Assembly: GCA_033765235.1 (NCBI GenBank)
Contig: JANRIG010000020.1
Location: forward strand, 62,001 to 126,000
Reading direction: 5' to 3'
Source: JANRIG01 sp033765235
GTDB taxonomy: Bacteria; Bacteroidota; Bacteroidia; Cytophagales; UBA9547
DNA length: 64,000 nucleotides
Below, piece by piece: positions 54,779-63,900 of the stretch (position 1 is its first letter; each line of letters begins with the position of its first letter). The notes beneath the pieces are model-generated. The model did no database searches and had not been told where the DNA came from. It saw nothing but the letters and a program-made list of their open reading frames with translations. Made by a program: the position numbers and the translations under genes.

Positions 54779-55222
54779 TTATTTTTTGGGGGCAGCAGGC
54801 TCTGCAGGTGCGGCTGCAGGAGCATCGGCAGGCACTACATTGCACACTATAGATATCTGAGCTTGAGGATTTTTAGCATTGCTAAATACGGTAATTACTT
54901 TATTTTGCATGCCCATTTTGCCGGCACTGTTAAAGGTAGCATTTATTTCGGCAGATTTGCCGGGTGCTATAGGCTCTTTGGGCCATGCCGGCACAGTGCA
55001 ACCGCAAGTTGTTTGCACATTGCTGATTATGAGAGGCTCTTTGCCCGTATTTTTAAATTTGAAACTGGCATTCACTACTTGACCTTGTTTTATATCTCCA
55101 AACTCTTGTGAAGATTTCTCAAAAACTATATCAGCTCCTGATCCGGGTGCAGGCTGAAAGGTGAATGATGACAAGAATATTGCAACACTTAGAATAGTAA
55201 GTAAATAAAATATTTTTTTCAT
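54779..55222 (-). CDS. DUF1573 secreted protein
   Basis: 147 residues, signal peptide to about residue 22 (LSSFTFQ). Central DUF1573 immunoglobulin-like fold: FEKSSQEFGDIKQGQVVNAS, FKFKNTGKEPLIISNVQTTC, GCTVPAWPKEPIAPGKSAEI. The tail is Ala/Pro-rich (AAPAEPAAPKK). Function unknown; members are abundant exported proteins in Bacteroidota. Single gene. Confidence 0.88.
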   Translation of the reverse strand: MKKIFYLLTILSVAIFLSSFTFQPAPGSGADIVFEKSSQEFGDIKQGQVVNASFKFKNTGKEPLIISNVQTTCGCTVPAWPKEPIAPGKSAEINATFNSAGKMGMQNKVITVFSNAKNPQAQISIVCNVVPADAPAAAPAEPAAPKK

Positions 55223-55293
55223 GGGTATATTTATTTTTATTTGTAAATGTAAATGTATAGAAATTATTATTCAAATAAAATTATAAAAAAAAT

Positions 55294-55734
55294 ATGGCAA
55301 GTCAAAATTTTACGGATATACAGCAAAAAACCATTATCTCAGCCATAAAAAAAGCAGAACTCAACACTGGCGGAGAAGTGAGGGTGCATATAGAAAATCA
55401 TTGTAAATTGCCCAACGTGCTCGACCGTGCCTCGGAGGTATTTGCCATACTCAAAATGCACAAGACCAAGCTCAGAAATGGGGTACTGTTTTATTTGGCA
55501 CTAAAAGATCATAAGTTTGCTATTTTGGGCGATGCGGGCATCAATAAAGTAGTGCCACCGGACTTTTGGGACAAAATTAAAGACCACTGCATTGCCATGT
55601 TCAAAGAAGGCAAATATACTGAGGGGCTGAGTGATGGCATACTTATGGCCGGTGAGCAACTCAAAATACACTTTCCCTATATGAGCGATGATGTAAATGA
55701 GCTTTCGGACGAAATATCATTTGGAAATAATTAG
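55294..55734 (+). CDS. TPM-domain protein
   Basis: 146 residues, no signal peptide or transmembrane anchor. TPM (TLP18.3/Psb32/MOLO-1) fold: IISAIKKAELNTGGEVRVHI, LRNGVLFYLALKDHKFAILG, DAGINKVVPPDFWDKI, and the C-terminal FKEGKYTEGLSDGILMAGEQ. In Bacteroidota, a similar gene often pairs with a LemA or second TPM gene; neither is next to it. Function unclear. Divergent from the DUF1573 gene. Confidence 0.85.
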   Translation: MASQNFTDIQQKTIISAIKKAELNTGGEVRVHIENHCKLPNVLDRASEVFAILKMHKTKLRNGVLFYLALKDHKFAILGDAGINKVVPPDFWDKIKDHCIAMFKEGKYTEGLSDGILMAGEQLKIHFPYMSDDVNELSDEISFGNN

Positions 55735-55812
55735 CGTTGCCTAATAATTTTAGGAATGTGATAATCCAGATTTTAGCATTTTTGCCGAAATATTATAGGG
55801 CATACGCCAAGT

Positions 55813-57885
55813 TTATTTTTTATGGTTTGTTTTAGAATATTTTTTGCTTATATCGTCTTTGAGTATAGTCATTTCTACCCTACGGTTTAGTTTTCGTCCA
55901 TCTTCACTGTCGTTGGGGGCTATGGGTACTTGCTCGCCATACCCTTTGGGTTTGAGCCTCCATGGGCGCACCCCGTGCGATACCAAATACTCTACCACAC
56001 TGGTAGCTCTGTGTTGTGATAGTGACAGGTTAAATTCATCAGCACCTATGTCATCAGTATGGCCGCTTATTTCTATGACAGATTTATTTTGCTGTGCAAG
56101 TTGTGTAGCCAGCTTATTAAGTTCTATGTAGGAGGTAGAGTCTTTGATGGCCGATGTGCCAAACTCAAAGAGCAGGTTTGACAATACTGATACTTGACCT
56201 GAGTCTAAATAGGGTTCTATAGCGTATTTTTTTATATATCGTGCTAATATGGTTGTGTCTGTAAGGTCTATTTTATCCGTCACTTTAAAGTAGTTTGGAG
56301 CTTCCATTACTATATCATATTTTTCGCCTCTTTTGAGGGCAAAGGTATATATGCCTTTATCATTGTTGTACACGGTGGGGTAGTTGTAGCTTTTATCATT
56401 TTGATTTTTGTACCTTAATATTCCCTTTACCGGCTTTTGGTCTCTTGCACTGAGCAATGTGGCTTTTACCAATACATATCCTTTTTGGTGCAGTTTGCGA
56501 GGGATATTTATGGAGTATATATCTATATCGTTTTTTGCCGAGTCTATAGTTACGGTATTAAAATATGCCTCTGTACCAGTTCCTGATATGTAAAATCCGA
56601 AATCGTCTGTTTTGCTATTTACCTTAGCGCCTAAGTTTATGGGTTTGCTCCATTTTGTCCAAGTATCATCAAGGCGCTTCACCATGAATATGTCAAATCC
56701 TCCGTACCCCTCGTGGCCATTTGATGCGAAATATAGGGTGCTGTCATCAGAGGCAATATATGGAAAATCTTCTGCTTGCTCAGAGTTGATAGACAAGCCC
56801 ATGTCTATGGGAGGTTCCCATGTTTTTTTAATTTTATTGTACAATGACACATACAAGTCTCTGTCGCCTTCGCTATCACTATCTTGCATAGATATAATGA
56901 CAACATTTTCATTGGTATTGATACAGTAGTTTTCAAAGTCACTTTTGTTGTTGTGCAGTCGAGGTATTTTCACTTCTGTGGGTATAGACCAAGATCCGTC
57001 ATTGTCTATTGCTGATACAGACAAACCCATGTCTGCAATTTCACCGTTTGGCTTGTAGGTATTGCCTACATACACTCTCTCCAAGTTAGGACTTATACCA
57101 CATACAAAATTTGTGCCTGCATTGTTGAGCGGCTTACCTATATTCACTGCCTCTTGCCATGATTTGGTACTGGCATTATAGTCTGAGTAATATATTTCTT
57201 GGTTGTTTTTACCGTTTTCTTCTCTCACAAAATACATCCTGCTATTATCTATAGCAATGATAGGGTTAAATTCGTAGGCGTTTTTGGAGTTTATGGTAGC
57301 CGGCAGCATTGTTTTGTCTTTGTAGAATATCAATGTACTATCTGTATTAGGCAATAGGCTCACTTTATCTGTACCGTTGTATATACCTACGCCTTTGATG
57401 AGATTCCATTGATTTACTTTGCTGTGGTCTAATACTATGCGTATTCCATATACAGTTTCTAACCCTATGGGTATGTAAGTGTTCACATATTTTTGCCTGT
57501 TGTTATCTCCTTTATAGGTATATACTTGTTTGTAAGACTTGTCTTTGAGTTGCACATATACTTTTTTTATTACCCCATCGTTCAATACTCCACCTACTAT
57601 AAGTTGCTTTGCAGGTATCACTTTTTTGAAATAAAAATCTATAGTGTTGTTTTTTAGTTTATTTTTATAAAGAATGTAGCCTTCACAAAAATCGTCGGGC
57701 AGTGGTGTGTCAAGGTTATCCTTAGGGTACACTTTAGGAAACCCTATAATCATCTCAGGATAATTATCTTCGTACACCACATATTCGTTGGGTTTATATA
57801 CTACTTTATCTGCCCATTCAAAGGTAGTTTGTGCATACAACGGCACTACAACTATAATGAATAATATATACAACGCAACCTTCAT
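55813..57885 (-). CDS. OmpA-family protein with WD40-like (PD40) repeats
   Basis: 690 residues, signal peptide (MKVALYILFIIVVVPLYAQ). Residues ~200-450 contain PD40-type blades: EFNPIIAIDNSRMYFVREEN, NEQEIYY-like motifs, YFASNGHEGYGGFDIFMVKR. A short CarboxypepD_reg-like region (~470-550) precedes the C-terminal OmpA domain (~560-680) with FEFGTSAIKDSTS, ISGHTDDIGADEFNLSLSQH, RATSVVEYL and NRRVEMTIL. OmpA domains bind peptidoglycan, so it likely anchors the outer membrane. Related proteins are found beside porP genes; none is next to this one. Confidence 0.9.
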   Translation of the reverse strand: MKVALYILFIIVVVPLYAQTTFEWADKVVYKPNEYVVYEDNYPEMIIGFPKVYPKDNLDTPLPDDFCEGYILYKNKLKNNTIDFYFKKVIPAKQLIVGGVLNDGVIKKVYVQLKDKSYKQVYTYKGDNNRQKYVNTYIPIGLETVYGIRIVLDHSKVNQWNLIKGVGIYNGTDKVSLLPNTDSTLIFYKDKTMLPATINSKNAYEFNPIIAIDNSRMYFVREENGKNNQEIYYSDYNASTKSWQEAVNIGKPLNNAGTNFVCGISPNLERVYVGNTYKPNGEIADMGLSVSAIDNDGSWSIPTEVKIPRLHNNKSDFENYCINTNENVVIISMQDSDSEGDRDLYVSLYNKIKKTWEPPIDMGLSINSEQAEDFPYIASDDSTLYFASNGHEGYGGFDIFMVKRLDDTWTKWSKPINLGAKVNSKTDDFGFYISGTGTEAYFNTVTIDSAKNDIDIYSINIPRKLHQKGYVLVKATLLSARDQKPVKGILRYKNQNDKSYNYPTVYNNDKGIYTFALKRGEKYDIVMEAPNYFKVTDKIDLTDTTILARYIKKYAIEPYLDSGQVSVLSNLLFEFGTSAIKDSTSYIELNKLATQLAQQNKSVIEISGHTDDIGADEFNLSLSQHRATSVVEYLVSHGVRPWRLKPKGYGEQVPIAPNDSEDGRKLNRRVEMTILKDDISKKYSKTNHKK

Positions 57886-57929
57886 AATACATTAATACTG
57901 CAAATTAATACGAAGTAACCTAAAAAATG

Positions 57930-57950
57930 TTTATATTAAATTAATATAAA
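57930..57950. repeat. AT-rich inverted repeat upstream of the OmpA-family gene
   Basis: TTTATATTA (57930-57938) - AAT - TAATATAAA (57942-57950), 45 bp upstream of the start codon at 57885. The palindrome lies in the promoter area of that minus-strand gene and may be a regulator site. Confidence 0.4.
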
Positions 57951-57955
57951 AATCA

Positions 57956-58037
57956 GACTGTTAATATATTAGAACCAAGTGATTAAAGTGCCATGTGGAT
58001 AAAATATATGTATAAATAACTGACTATTAATATATTA
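57956..58037. repeat. 16-bp near-direct repeat
   Basis: GACTGTTAATATATTA (57956-57971) recurs as GACTATTAATATATTA (58022-58037), one mismatch, 66 bp apart, in the 225-bp gap between the OmpA-family gene and the K+ channel gene. The core TTAATATATTA is close to palindromic. Two copies on one helix face would suit a regulator. Confidence 0.45.
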
Positions 58038-58110
58038 CAAAATTTATACTTATATAATACTTAAATATAAAAAAGTACATTACACCTAAAAAAATTAACA
58101 CAAAATTGTA

Positions 58111-59796
58111 TTACCCTACCCCAATGATGTCTTCTTTGATGGCATCTGAGAGTGTACCTGCCATTTTAAAAAGGTTCTCGTGCATGAGATAGTCTTTGAA
58201 TATGTATATGAATATTACATCTGCTTGCAAGGTGTCATGGAGGTATGTCATGATATTGTTATGCAATATATTTTGAAAATTGCCATTGATACTCACATCC
58301 AATGGGCGTCCAAATTTGGCATGTAGTTTATCTTTAAGATTTTCAACACAGGAATATACATCGTCCATATCGTCATAGGTATGCTCTTCTACACCGTTTT
58401 TAGCACTTTTGAAAGTGATAAAGTGCACTACTGAGTTATACTCATTAGGGTAGTCAAATGAGTTAAATACAATAAAAGTATTGTTGTTTTTCTTAAGTTT
58501 TTCGAGGTCTGCTATCCAGTCTTCAAAGTCTGCGGGCACATTGTCATCAGCTTTGCCGAGATAGCTTTTATTGTTTCTAAAGTTATAAGCTATTTCCAAC
58601 TCAAGCCCCTTGTCTCCAAAGTTTTCTTCGGTAAGTTCAGGTTCGTCGCCATAAAACTCGTTTGAAATATAGTTTGCTTTGAGTTTTTCGGATATGCAAT
58701 AGGCAAAGTAACCAATGCCTTGCTTATTAAGGCTCTCGGGCGATACTATTACTATCTCGCTGTTGCGCTCTGTGAGTGTGCCATATCCTGTATTTATTTC
58801 TCGATATTCGAGAAAAAGCTTATCTACTAATATACCATTTTGCATGATACGCGCATTTCTAAACCTGAATTCGTTTTTGCCTTCGGCTATTTTATAAATG
58901 TCTTGCTCTGCAAGTTCAAGGTTCATTTTCACGGCATCAATGCTAAGCTGCCCTCGCCTTACTTTGCAAGCCAGCTCAGGAATAAATTTTTTGTAAAACG
59001 CTTCTTTGAGCCTTCCCCTTATGTCTGACATGCGTTTTTTGTATTTAGTTTCTTCCATTTTTTGTACAAAACTGGAAGAAATAATAGCGGTAGGTATGGC
59101 CACTATCATTACTCCCATCATGGCTACCATGGAGCCAAGCACTCTACCCATACCGGTCATAGGGTATGTATCTCCATAGCCCACAGTAGTGAGTGTAATG
59201 ACACCCCACCAGAAGGCATGGAGGATGGTAGCAAATTTTTCAGGTTGGTAGTTTCGCTCAAAGTAGTACATGAGTGATGAGGCTATGACCAATACTGAAA
59301 ACATAAGCAATAATGTAGCTAACAGCTCTTGCTTTTTTTCGCTCATTATTTTTACAATGAGGTGAAGCGAGTTAGAGTATTTGGTGAGTTTAAATACTCT
59401 AAGCAGCCTTACCAACCTCAATACTCGAAGGTGGCGCAGGTCTATATCTATTATGTATGGTATGAAAAAAGGTAATATTGCCACAAAGTCTATAATTGTG
59501 CCCGGGTGAGTAAGGTGCTTGCGGTATGCATGCCATTTGTACTTGCCGGGGTATTTGAGGTCTGCAATCCATAGTCTGAGTACAAACTCCAATGAAAATA
59601 TGGAAACTGTAAATATTTCAAATACGTTGAAATATTGGGATAATGCAGATTCTACTACGTCAACAGACTCAAGCACCACTGCAAATACATTGAGCAAGAC
59701 TAACATTTCTATGAAAAAATCAAGTTTTTTGGCTTGCTTTTCATATTTATGACCGTATCCGAGATATCCTGCTATTTTTTGCTTAAAGGCTACCAA
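58111..59796 (-). CDS. Voltage-gated potassium channel with large C-terminal region
   Basis: 561 residues. Six-helix Kv-type channel (~25-250): S4 voltage sensor has Arg every third residue (RHLRVLRLVRLLRVFKLTKY, ~121-140), and the pore has the K+ filter in ITLTTVGYGDTYPMTG (TVGYGD at ~204-209). S6 ends IPTAIISSSFVQKM. After a cytoplasmic linker (KYKKRMSDIRGRLKEA), residues ~290-561 are soluble and contain ISEKLKANYISNEFYGDEPE, DVPADFEDWIADLEKL-like and NEYNSVVHFITFKSAKNG segments that I cannot assign; it is not an obvious RCK or cNMP domain. It lies 65 bp after moxR on the same strand. Confidence 0.9.
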   Translation of the reverse strand: MVAFKQKIAGYLGYGHKYEKQAKKLDFFIEMLVLLNVFAVVLESVDVVESALSQYFNVFEIFTVSIFSLEFVLRLWIADLKYPGKYKWHAYRKHLTHPGTIIDFVAILPFFIPYIIDIDLRHLRVLRLVRLLRVFKLTKYSNSLHLIVKIMSEKKQELLATLLLMFSVLVIASSLMYYFERNYQPEKFATILHAFWWGVITLTTVGYGDTYPMTGMGRVLGSMVAMMGVMIVAIPTAIISSSFVQKMEETKYKKRMSDIRGRLKEAFYKKFIPELACKVRRGQLSIDAVKMNLELAEQDIYKIAEGKNEFRFRNARIMQNGILVDKLFLEYREINTGYGTLTERNSEIVIVSPESLNKQGIGYFAYCISEKLKANYISNEFYGDEPELTEENFGDKGLELEIAYNFRNNKSYLGKADDNVPADFEDWIADLEKLKKNNNTFIVFNSFDYPNEYNSVVHFITFKSAKNGVEEHTYDDMDDVYSCVENLKDKLHAKFGRPLDVSINGNFQNILHNNIMTYLHDTLQADVIFIYIFKDYLMHENLFKMAGTLSDAIKEDIIGVG

Positions 59797-59861
59797 ACAA
59801 TTATTCGCTTATTTTTTTAGCAAATTACAAAATATTTGAAATAAAAAAATAGAAAGCATTG

Positions 59862-60827
59862 TCACAGCAATCTTTTTATGATATCGTCTATAGCAATACC
59901 CTCTGCTTCGGCCTTAAAGTTGCGCACTATTCTATGCCTCAATACTGGCGCAGATACTGCTCTCACATCTTCTATGTCGGGGCTGTATTTGCCATGAAGC
60001 AGTGCATGACACTTGGCACCTATTACCAAATATTGTGAGGCACGCGGACCTGCCCCCCATTCTAAATAGTCTGCTGCATCTTTGCTGCCTCCTACAGTGT
60101 TTGGACGAGTTTTTTGTACTAATCGCACAGCGTATTCTACCACATTGTCTGCCACGGGCACTATACGCACTATGTCTTGATACTTTTTTATGTCTTTGGC
60201 AGAATATATTTTTTCAATTTTAGATTTTTTGTCGCCCGTGGTAGCTTTCACTATAGCTACCTCACTTTCAAAGTCAGGATAGTCGAGCTTTATCATGTAC
60301 ATAAACCTGTCGAGTTGCGCTTCGGGCAAGGGGTAGGTGCCTTCTTGCTCTATGGGGTTTTGTGTAGCAAGTACAAAAAACGGTTTGTCTAAAGGGTGCG
60401 ACTGCCCAGCAATGGTTACTATTTGCTCTTGCATGGCCTCCAGCAGTGCAGATTGCGTTTTGGGAGGTGTACGGTTTATCTCATCGGCAAGTATGATATT
60501 GGCAAATATAGGTCCTTTTATAAACCTGAAATTGCGCTCTGCATCCAGTGTTTCAGACCCTGTAATGTCTGATGGCATAAGGTCAGGGGTAAACTGTATG
60601 CGCTTAAAGTCTAAATCAAGGCATTGGGCTATGGTCTGTATAAGTAGTGTCTTTGCCAAACCCGGCACTCCTACCAGCAGGCAGTGGCCACGGCTGAGTA
60701 TGCCAGTGAGCACATGCTCTATGACCTCATCTTGACCTATGATGACTTGTGATATGGTGCTTTTAAGTTTTTTGTATGATTCGTTGAGCGCATCGGCAAG
60801 CTCTACTTCAGATTTTTGTAACTCCAT
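59862..60827 (-). CDS. MoxR-type AAA ATPase
   Basis: 321 residues from ATG 60827 (a TTG 21 bp upstream extends the frame but is less likely). Walker A is GVPGLAKT in CLLVGVPGLAKTLLIQTIAQ, Walker B ILADEINRTPPKTQSALLEA, and sensor region ATQNPIEQEGTYPLPEAQLD. MoxR ATPases act as chaperones for metal or complex assembly, usually beside DUF58 and VWA genes; these are absent, and a K+ channel gene follows. Confidence 0.93.
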   Translation of the reverse strand: MELQKSEVELADALNESYKKLKSTISQVIIGQDEVIEHVLTGILSRGHCLLVGVPGLAKTLLIQTIAQCLDLDFKRIQFTPDLMPSDITGSETLDAERNFRFIKGPIFANIILADEINRTPPKTQSALLEAMQEQIVTIAGQSHPLDKPFFVLATQNPIEQEGTYPLPEAQLDRFMYMIKLDYPDFESEVAIVKATTGDKKSKIEKIYSAKDIKKYQDIVRIVPVADNVVEYAVRLVQKTRPNTVGGSKDAADYLEWGAGPRASQYLVIGAKCHALLHGKYSPDIEDVRAVSAPVLRHRIVRNFKAEAEGIAIDDIIKRLL

Positions 60828-60900
60828 TTTTATCCTAATAATATGCAATAATAATATTTAGATTTTATTTTACATGAATTAATTTATTTGGTATGGCATA

Positions 60901-60948
60901 AAAAAAATGGACCAGAAACATGACTTACACATGTATTCTGATCCATTT
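60901..60948 (-). terminator. Rho-independent terminator after the T9SS-exported protein gene
   Basis: On the minus strand the arms are AAATGGA (60948-60942) and TCCATTT (60911-60905), extended inward by further pairs with two internal mismatches. An 8-T run follows the stem (60908-60901). It lies 19 bp after the stop codon of the large gene, so it ends its transcript before moxR. Confidence 0.8.
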
Positions 60949-60967
60949 AATAAAAATATACTAATGC

Positions 60968-63900
60968 TTATTCTATAATTAGTTTATAAAATTTGCCATT
61001 TATCACAATTTGGTATATACCTGGGCTATAATCAATATATATATTTTCAAAATTTGATGCAACATTTTTACTCAACATTTTGACACCCGTACTATTATAA
61101 ATATTTAATAAATAGGGGGTTATACATTCATTACATTCTACTGTGAAATACCTTGACGTAGGATTTGGGTATATGTGAACAAAGTTATCATTTGCTATAC
61201 TATTAATTACAGTAGGTGCAGGTGTAGTAGAGTTTGTTACCGTTAAGTAAATATTACTACTATCAGTTTCGCAGCTGTTTGATGCAAATACACTAACCTT
61301 AATTACCCCAACCTGAAATCCGGCGATTGTAATTTCAGATGTATTTATCCCAACCGCAGTATTATTGTCAGATAATGTCCATTGATATGTTTCACCTGTT
61401 ATTGAGTTAACATATAATGTATAAATTGTACCTGAAACTATAGTTTGAACACCTTGAATAATAGGCTTTATTACTTGAGGGGCAATAGTTACATCTACAC
61501 CTGATGTTGTAACTTCTGCACATACTCCATTTTTTACTACAGCATAGAACACCCCATTTGAAGTAACCACATATGCAGATATCATATCTTGTGACGATAT
61601 CAACATATTGTTATAATAAATATTAGGTACTCCATAATATCCTGATAGAGATATGTTTATTGTATTGCCAAAACACAATTGTGAATTAGTCACACTCAAA
61701 TTGCCGGATACTGAATTTGAGTCTACCAATACATCAAATATTGTATTGGCAAGGCAACCTGCATTATTAGCACCTGTGACAGTGTAGGTAGTAGTACCTG
61801 ATGGAGATACAGATTGTACCGCACCGCTGAGGTTACCGGGCATCCATGTATAAGAATTTGCACCACTTGCAGTGAGTACTGTATTTCCGCCTGTACATAT
61901 ATTACTTGTTCCCGCAATGTTTACTGTAGGGGCTGATGACACTGATATGGTAAATATTTGACTGTTTTGGCATAACGCACCACTGCTGCCAACTATGGTA
62001 TATGTAGTGGTAGATGTAGGACTAAACATTCTTACATTGCCGGTGATAGAACCCGGATACCATACAAAACTGCTGGTACCTGATGCAGTAAGTACTGTAG
62101 ATGCACCTGTGCAAATATGCATAGTACCATCTACTAACACCGTAGGAGTACTGCTCACAGTAACCGTAAGCATGCCCATTGCACTGCAACCTTGTGCAGT
62201 GGTACCTGTGACAGTGTAGGTAGTAGTACCTGATGGAGATACAGATTGTACTGCACCACTGAGGTTGCCGGGCATCCATGTATAAGAATTGGCACCACTT
62301 GCAGTGAGTACTGTATTTCCGCCTGTACATATGCTTGTGGTACCGTTAATTGCTATGGCAGGAGTACTGCTCACAGTAACCGTACGCATGCCCATTGCAC
62401 TGCAACCTTGTGCAGTGGTACCTGTGACAGTGTAGGTAGTAGTAGCTGATGGGGATACAGATTGTACTGCACCGCTAAGGTTGCCGGGCATCCATGTATA
62501 AGAATTTGCACCACTTGCAGTGAGTACTGTATTACCGCCTGTACATATACTTGTGGTACCGTTGATTGCTATGGCAGGAGTACTGCTTACAGTAACCGTA
62601 AGCATGCCCATTGCACTGCAACCTTGTGCAGTGGTACCTGTGACAGTGTAGGTAGTAGTTCCTGATGGAGATACAGATTGTACTGCACCGCTAAGGTTGC
62701 CGGGCATCCAAGTATATGAGTTGGCACCACTTGCAGTGAGTATAACATTGCCGCCGCTACATACAGAGTTAGAACCAACTATAAATATGCTTGAACCTCC
62801 GGCAATAGTAATTGCAGAAATACCTGATATAGATGGACAAGACCCTACCGGAGGTATGAAATAACGTATTGTATGTATTCCGGCAGATGAGCCAACTATT
62901 GATATAATACCAGTCATAGTATTTAATATTATACTTCCGGGACCGCTTAGTCTCGAAAAGCTGCCACCACTAAAGGTACCGGATGGAGTAGCCATACCTG
63001 CGCAATATGTGTTATTGCCGTAACTAAATGATACTATTGGCGATGATACATAAGCATTGGCCGTACCTGTAGTTGTGATTGCACTACATCCCGGATTGGC
63101 TACTTGTACTTTAAAAAGTGTAGTGGATGTTAAACCCGTAAATGTAACCTGTGCTTGTGCAGCACCCGAGTATGGGCTGTAATTTGTACCACCATCTGTA
63201 GAATATAACCATTGATAGTACAATCCTGTACCTGAAATTGAGAAAACTATATCTTGAACGGTACATTGAGAGATAGCATTGGGGCTGATAGAACCAATAA
63301 CAGGAGGAGCATTAATATTAAGTGTTCTTTGGAAGCTTTTAGTAAGACCACCACTTAAAGTTACATTTAAATTAATAGTTTTACTCCCCGGAGTAGTATA
63401 TACTAATGCTATAGGCAACACCCCTGATGATGTGGTGTTATACGTAGAATAATTAGCCCCTGTGCTGAAATTCCAAGTATATTGAGTAGCATTAGACACA
63501 TTTGGTTGTATAGAAATGTTACTATTTGTACAAGCTTGATTAGGATTTATTGTGAAACCGCAACTGGTAACTAATACAGAAAATACACGACCTGTACTTG
63601 TACCCAAATCATTAACGGCAAGTACAGCCATATTGTATGTACCTACGGGTGTATTTCCCCAATTAACATAAATAACATTAGTATTAGGACCTGACTTCTG
63701 CAGACCTGTGCCCGGTCCACCTGCATTAGGTGCTATAGAAGCTGTGGGTGGTAAACCAAACCATTTGTAATTACATACAGTGGGGTCATAATCTACTTTT
63801 AACATGCCATCCGGCTGTGACTCACATACAATGAGGTCACCGGATACTATGCTTGGTGTAGGTGTAGATTCAATAATGCGCTCTGCTTTTATTTGGCTAA

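Noticed and set aside
55740..55754. Terminator between the TPM-domain gene and the OmpA-family gene
   Set aside because: CCTAA-TAATT-TTAGG is only a 5-bp stem without a T-run.
61723..62802. CRISPR array suggested by regular repeats
   Set aside because: The period is 216 bp, all coding and in one frame; these are protein repeats.
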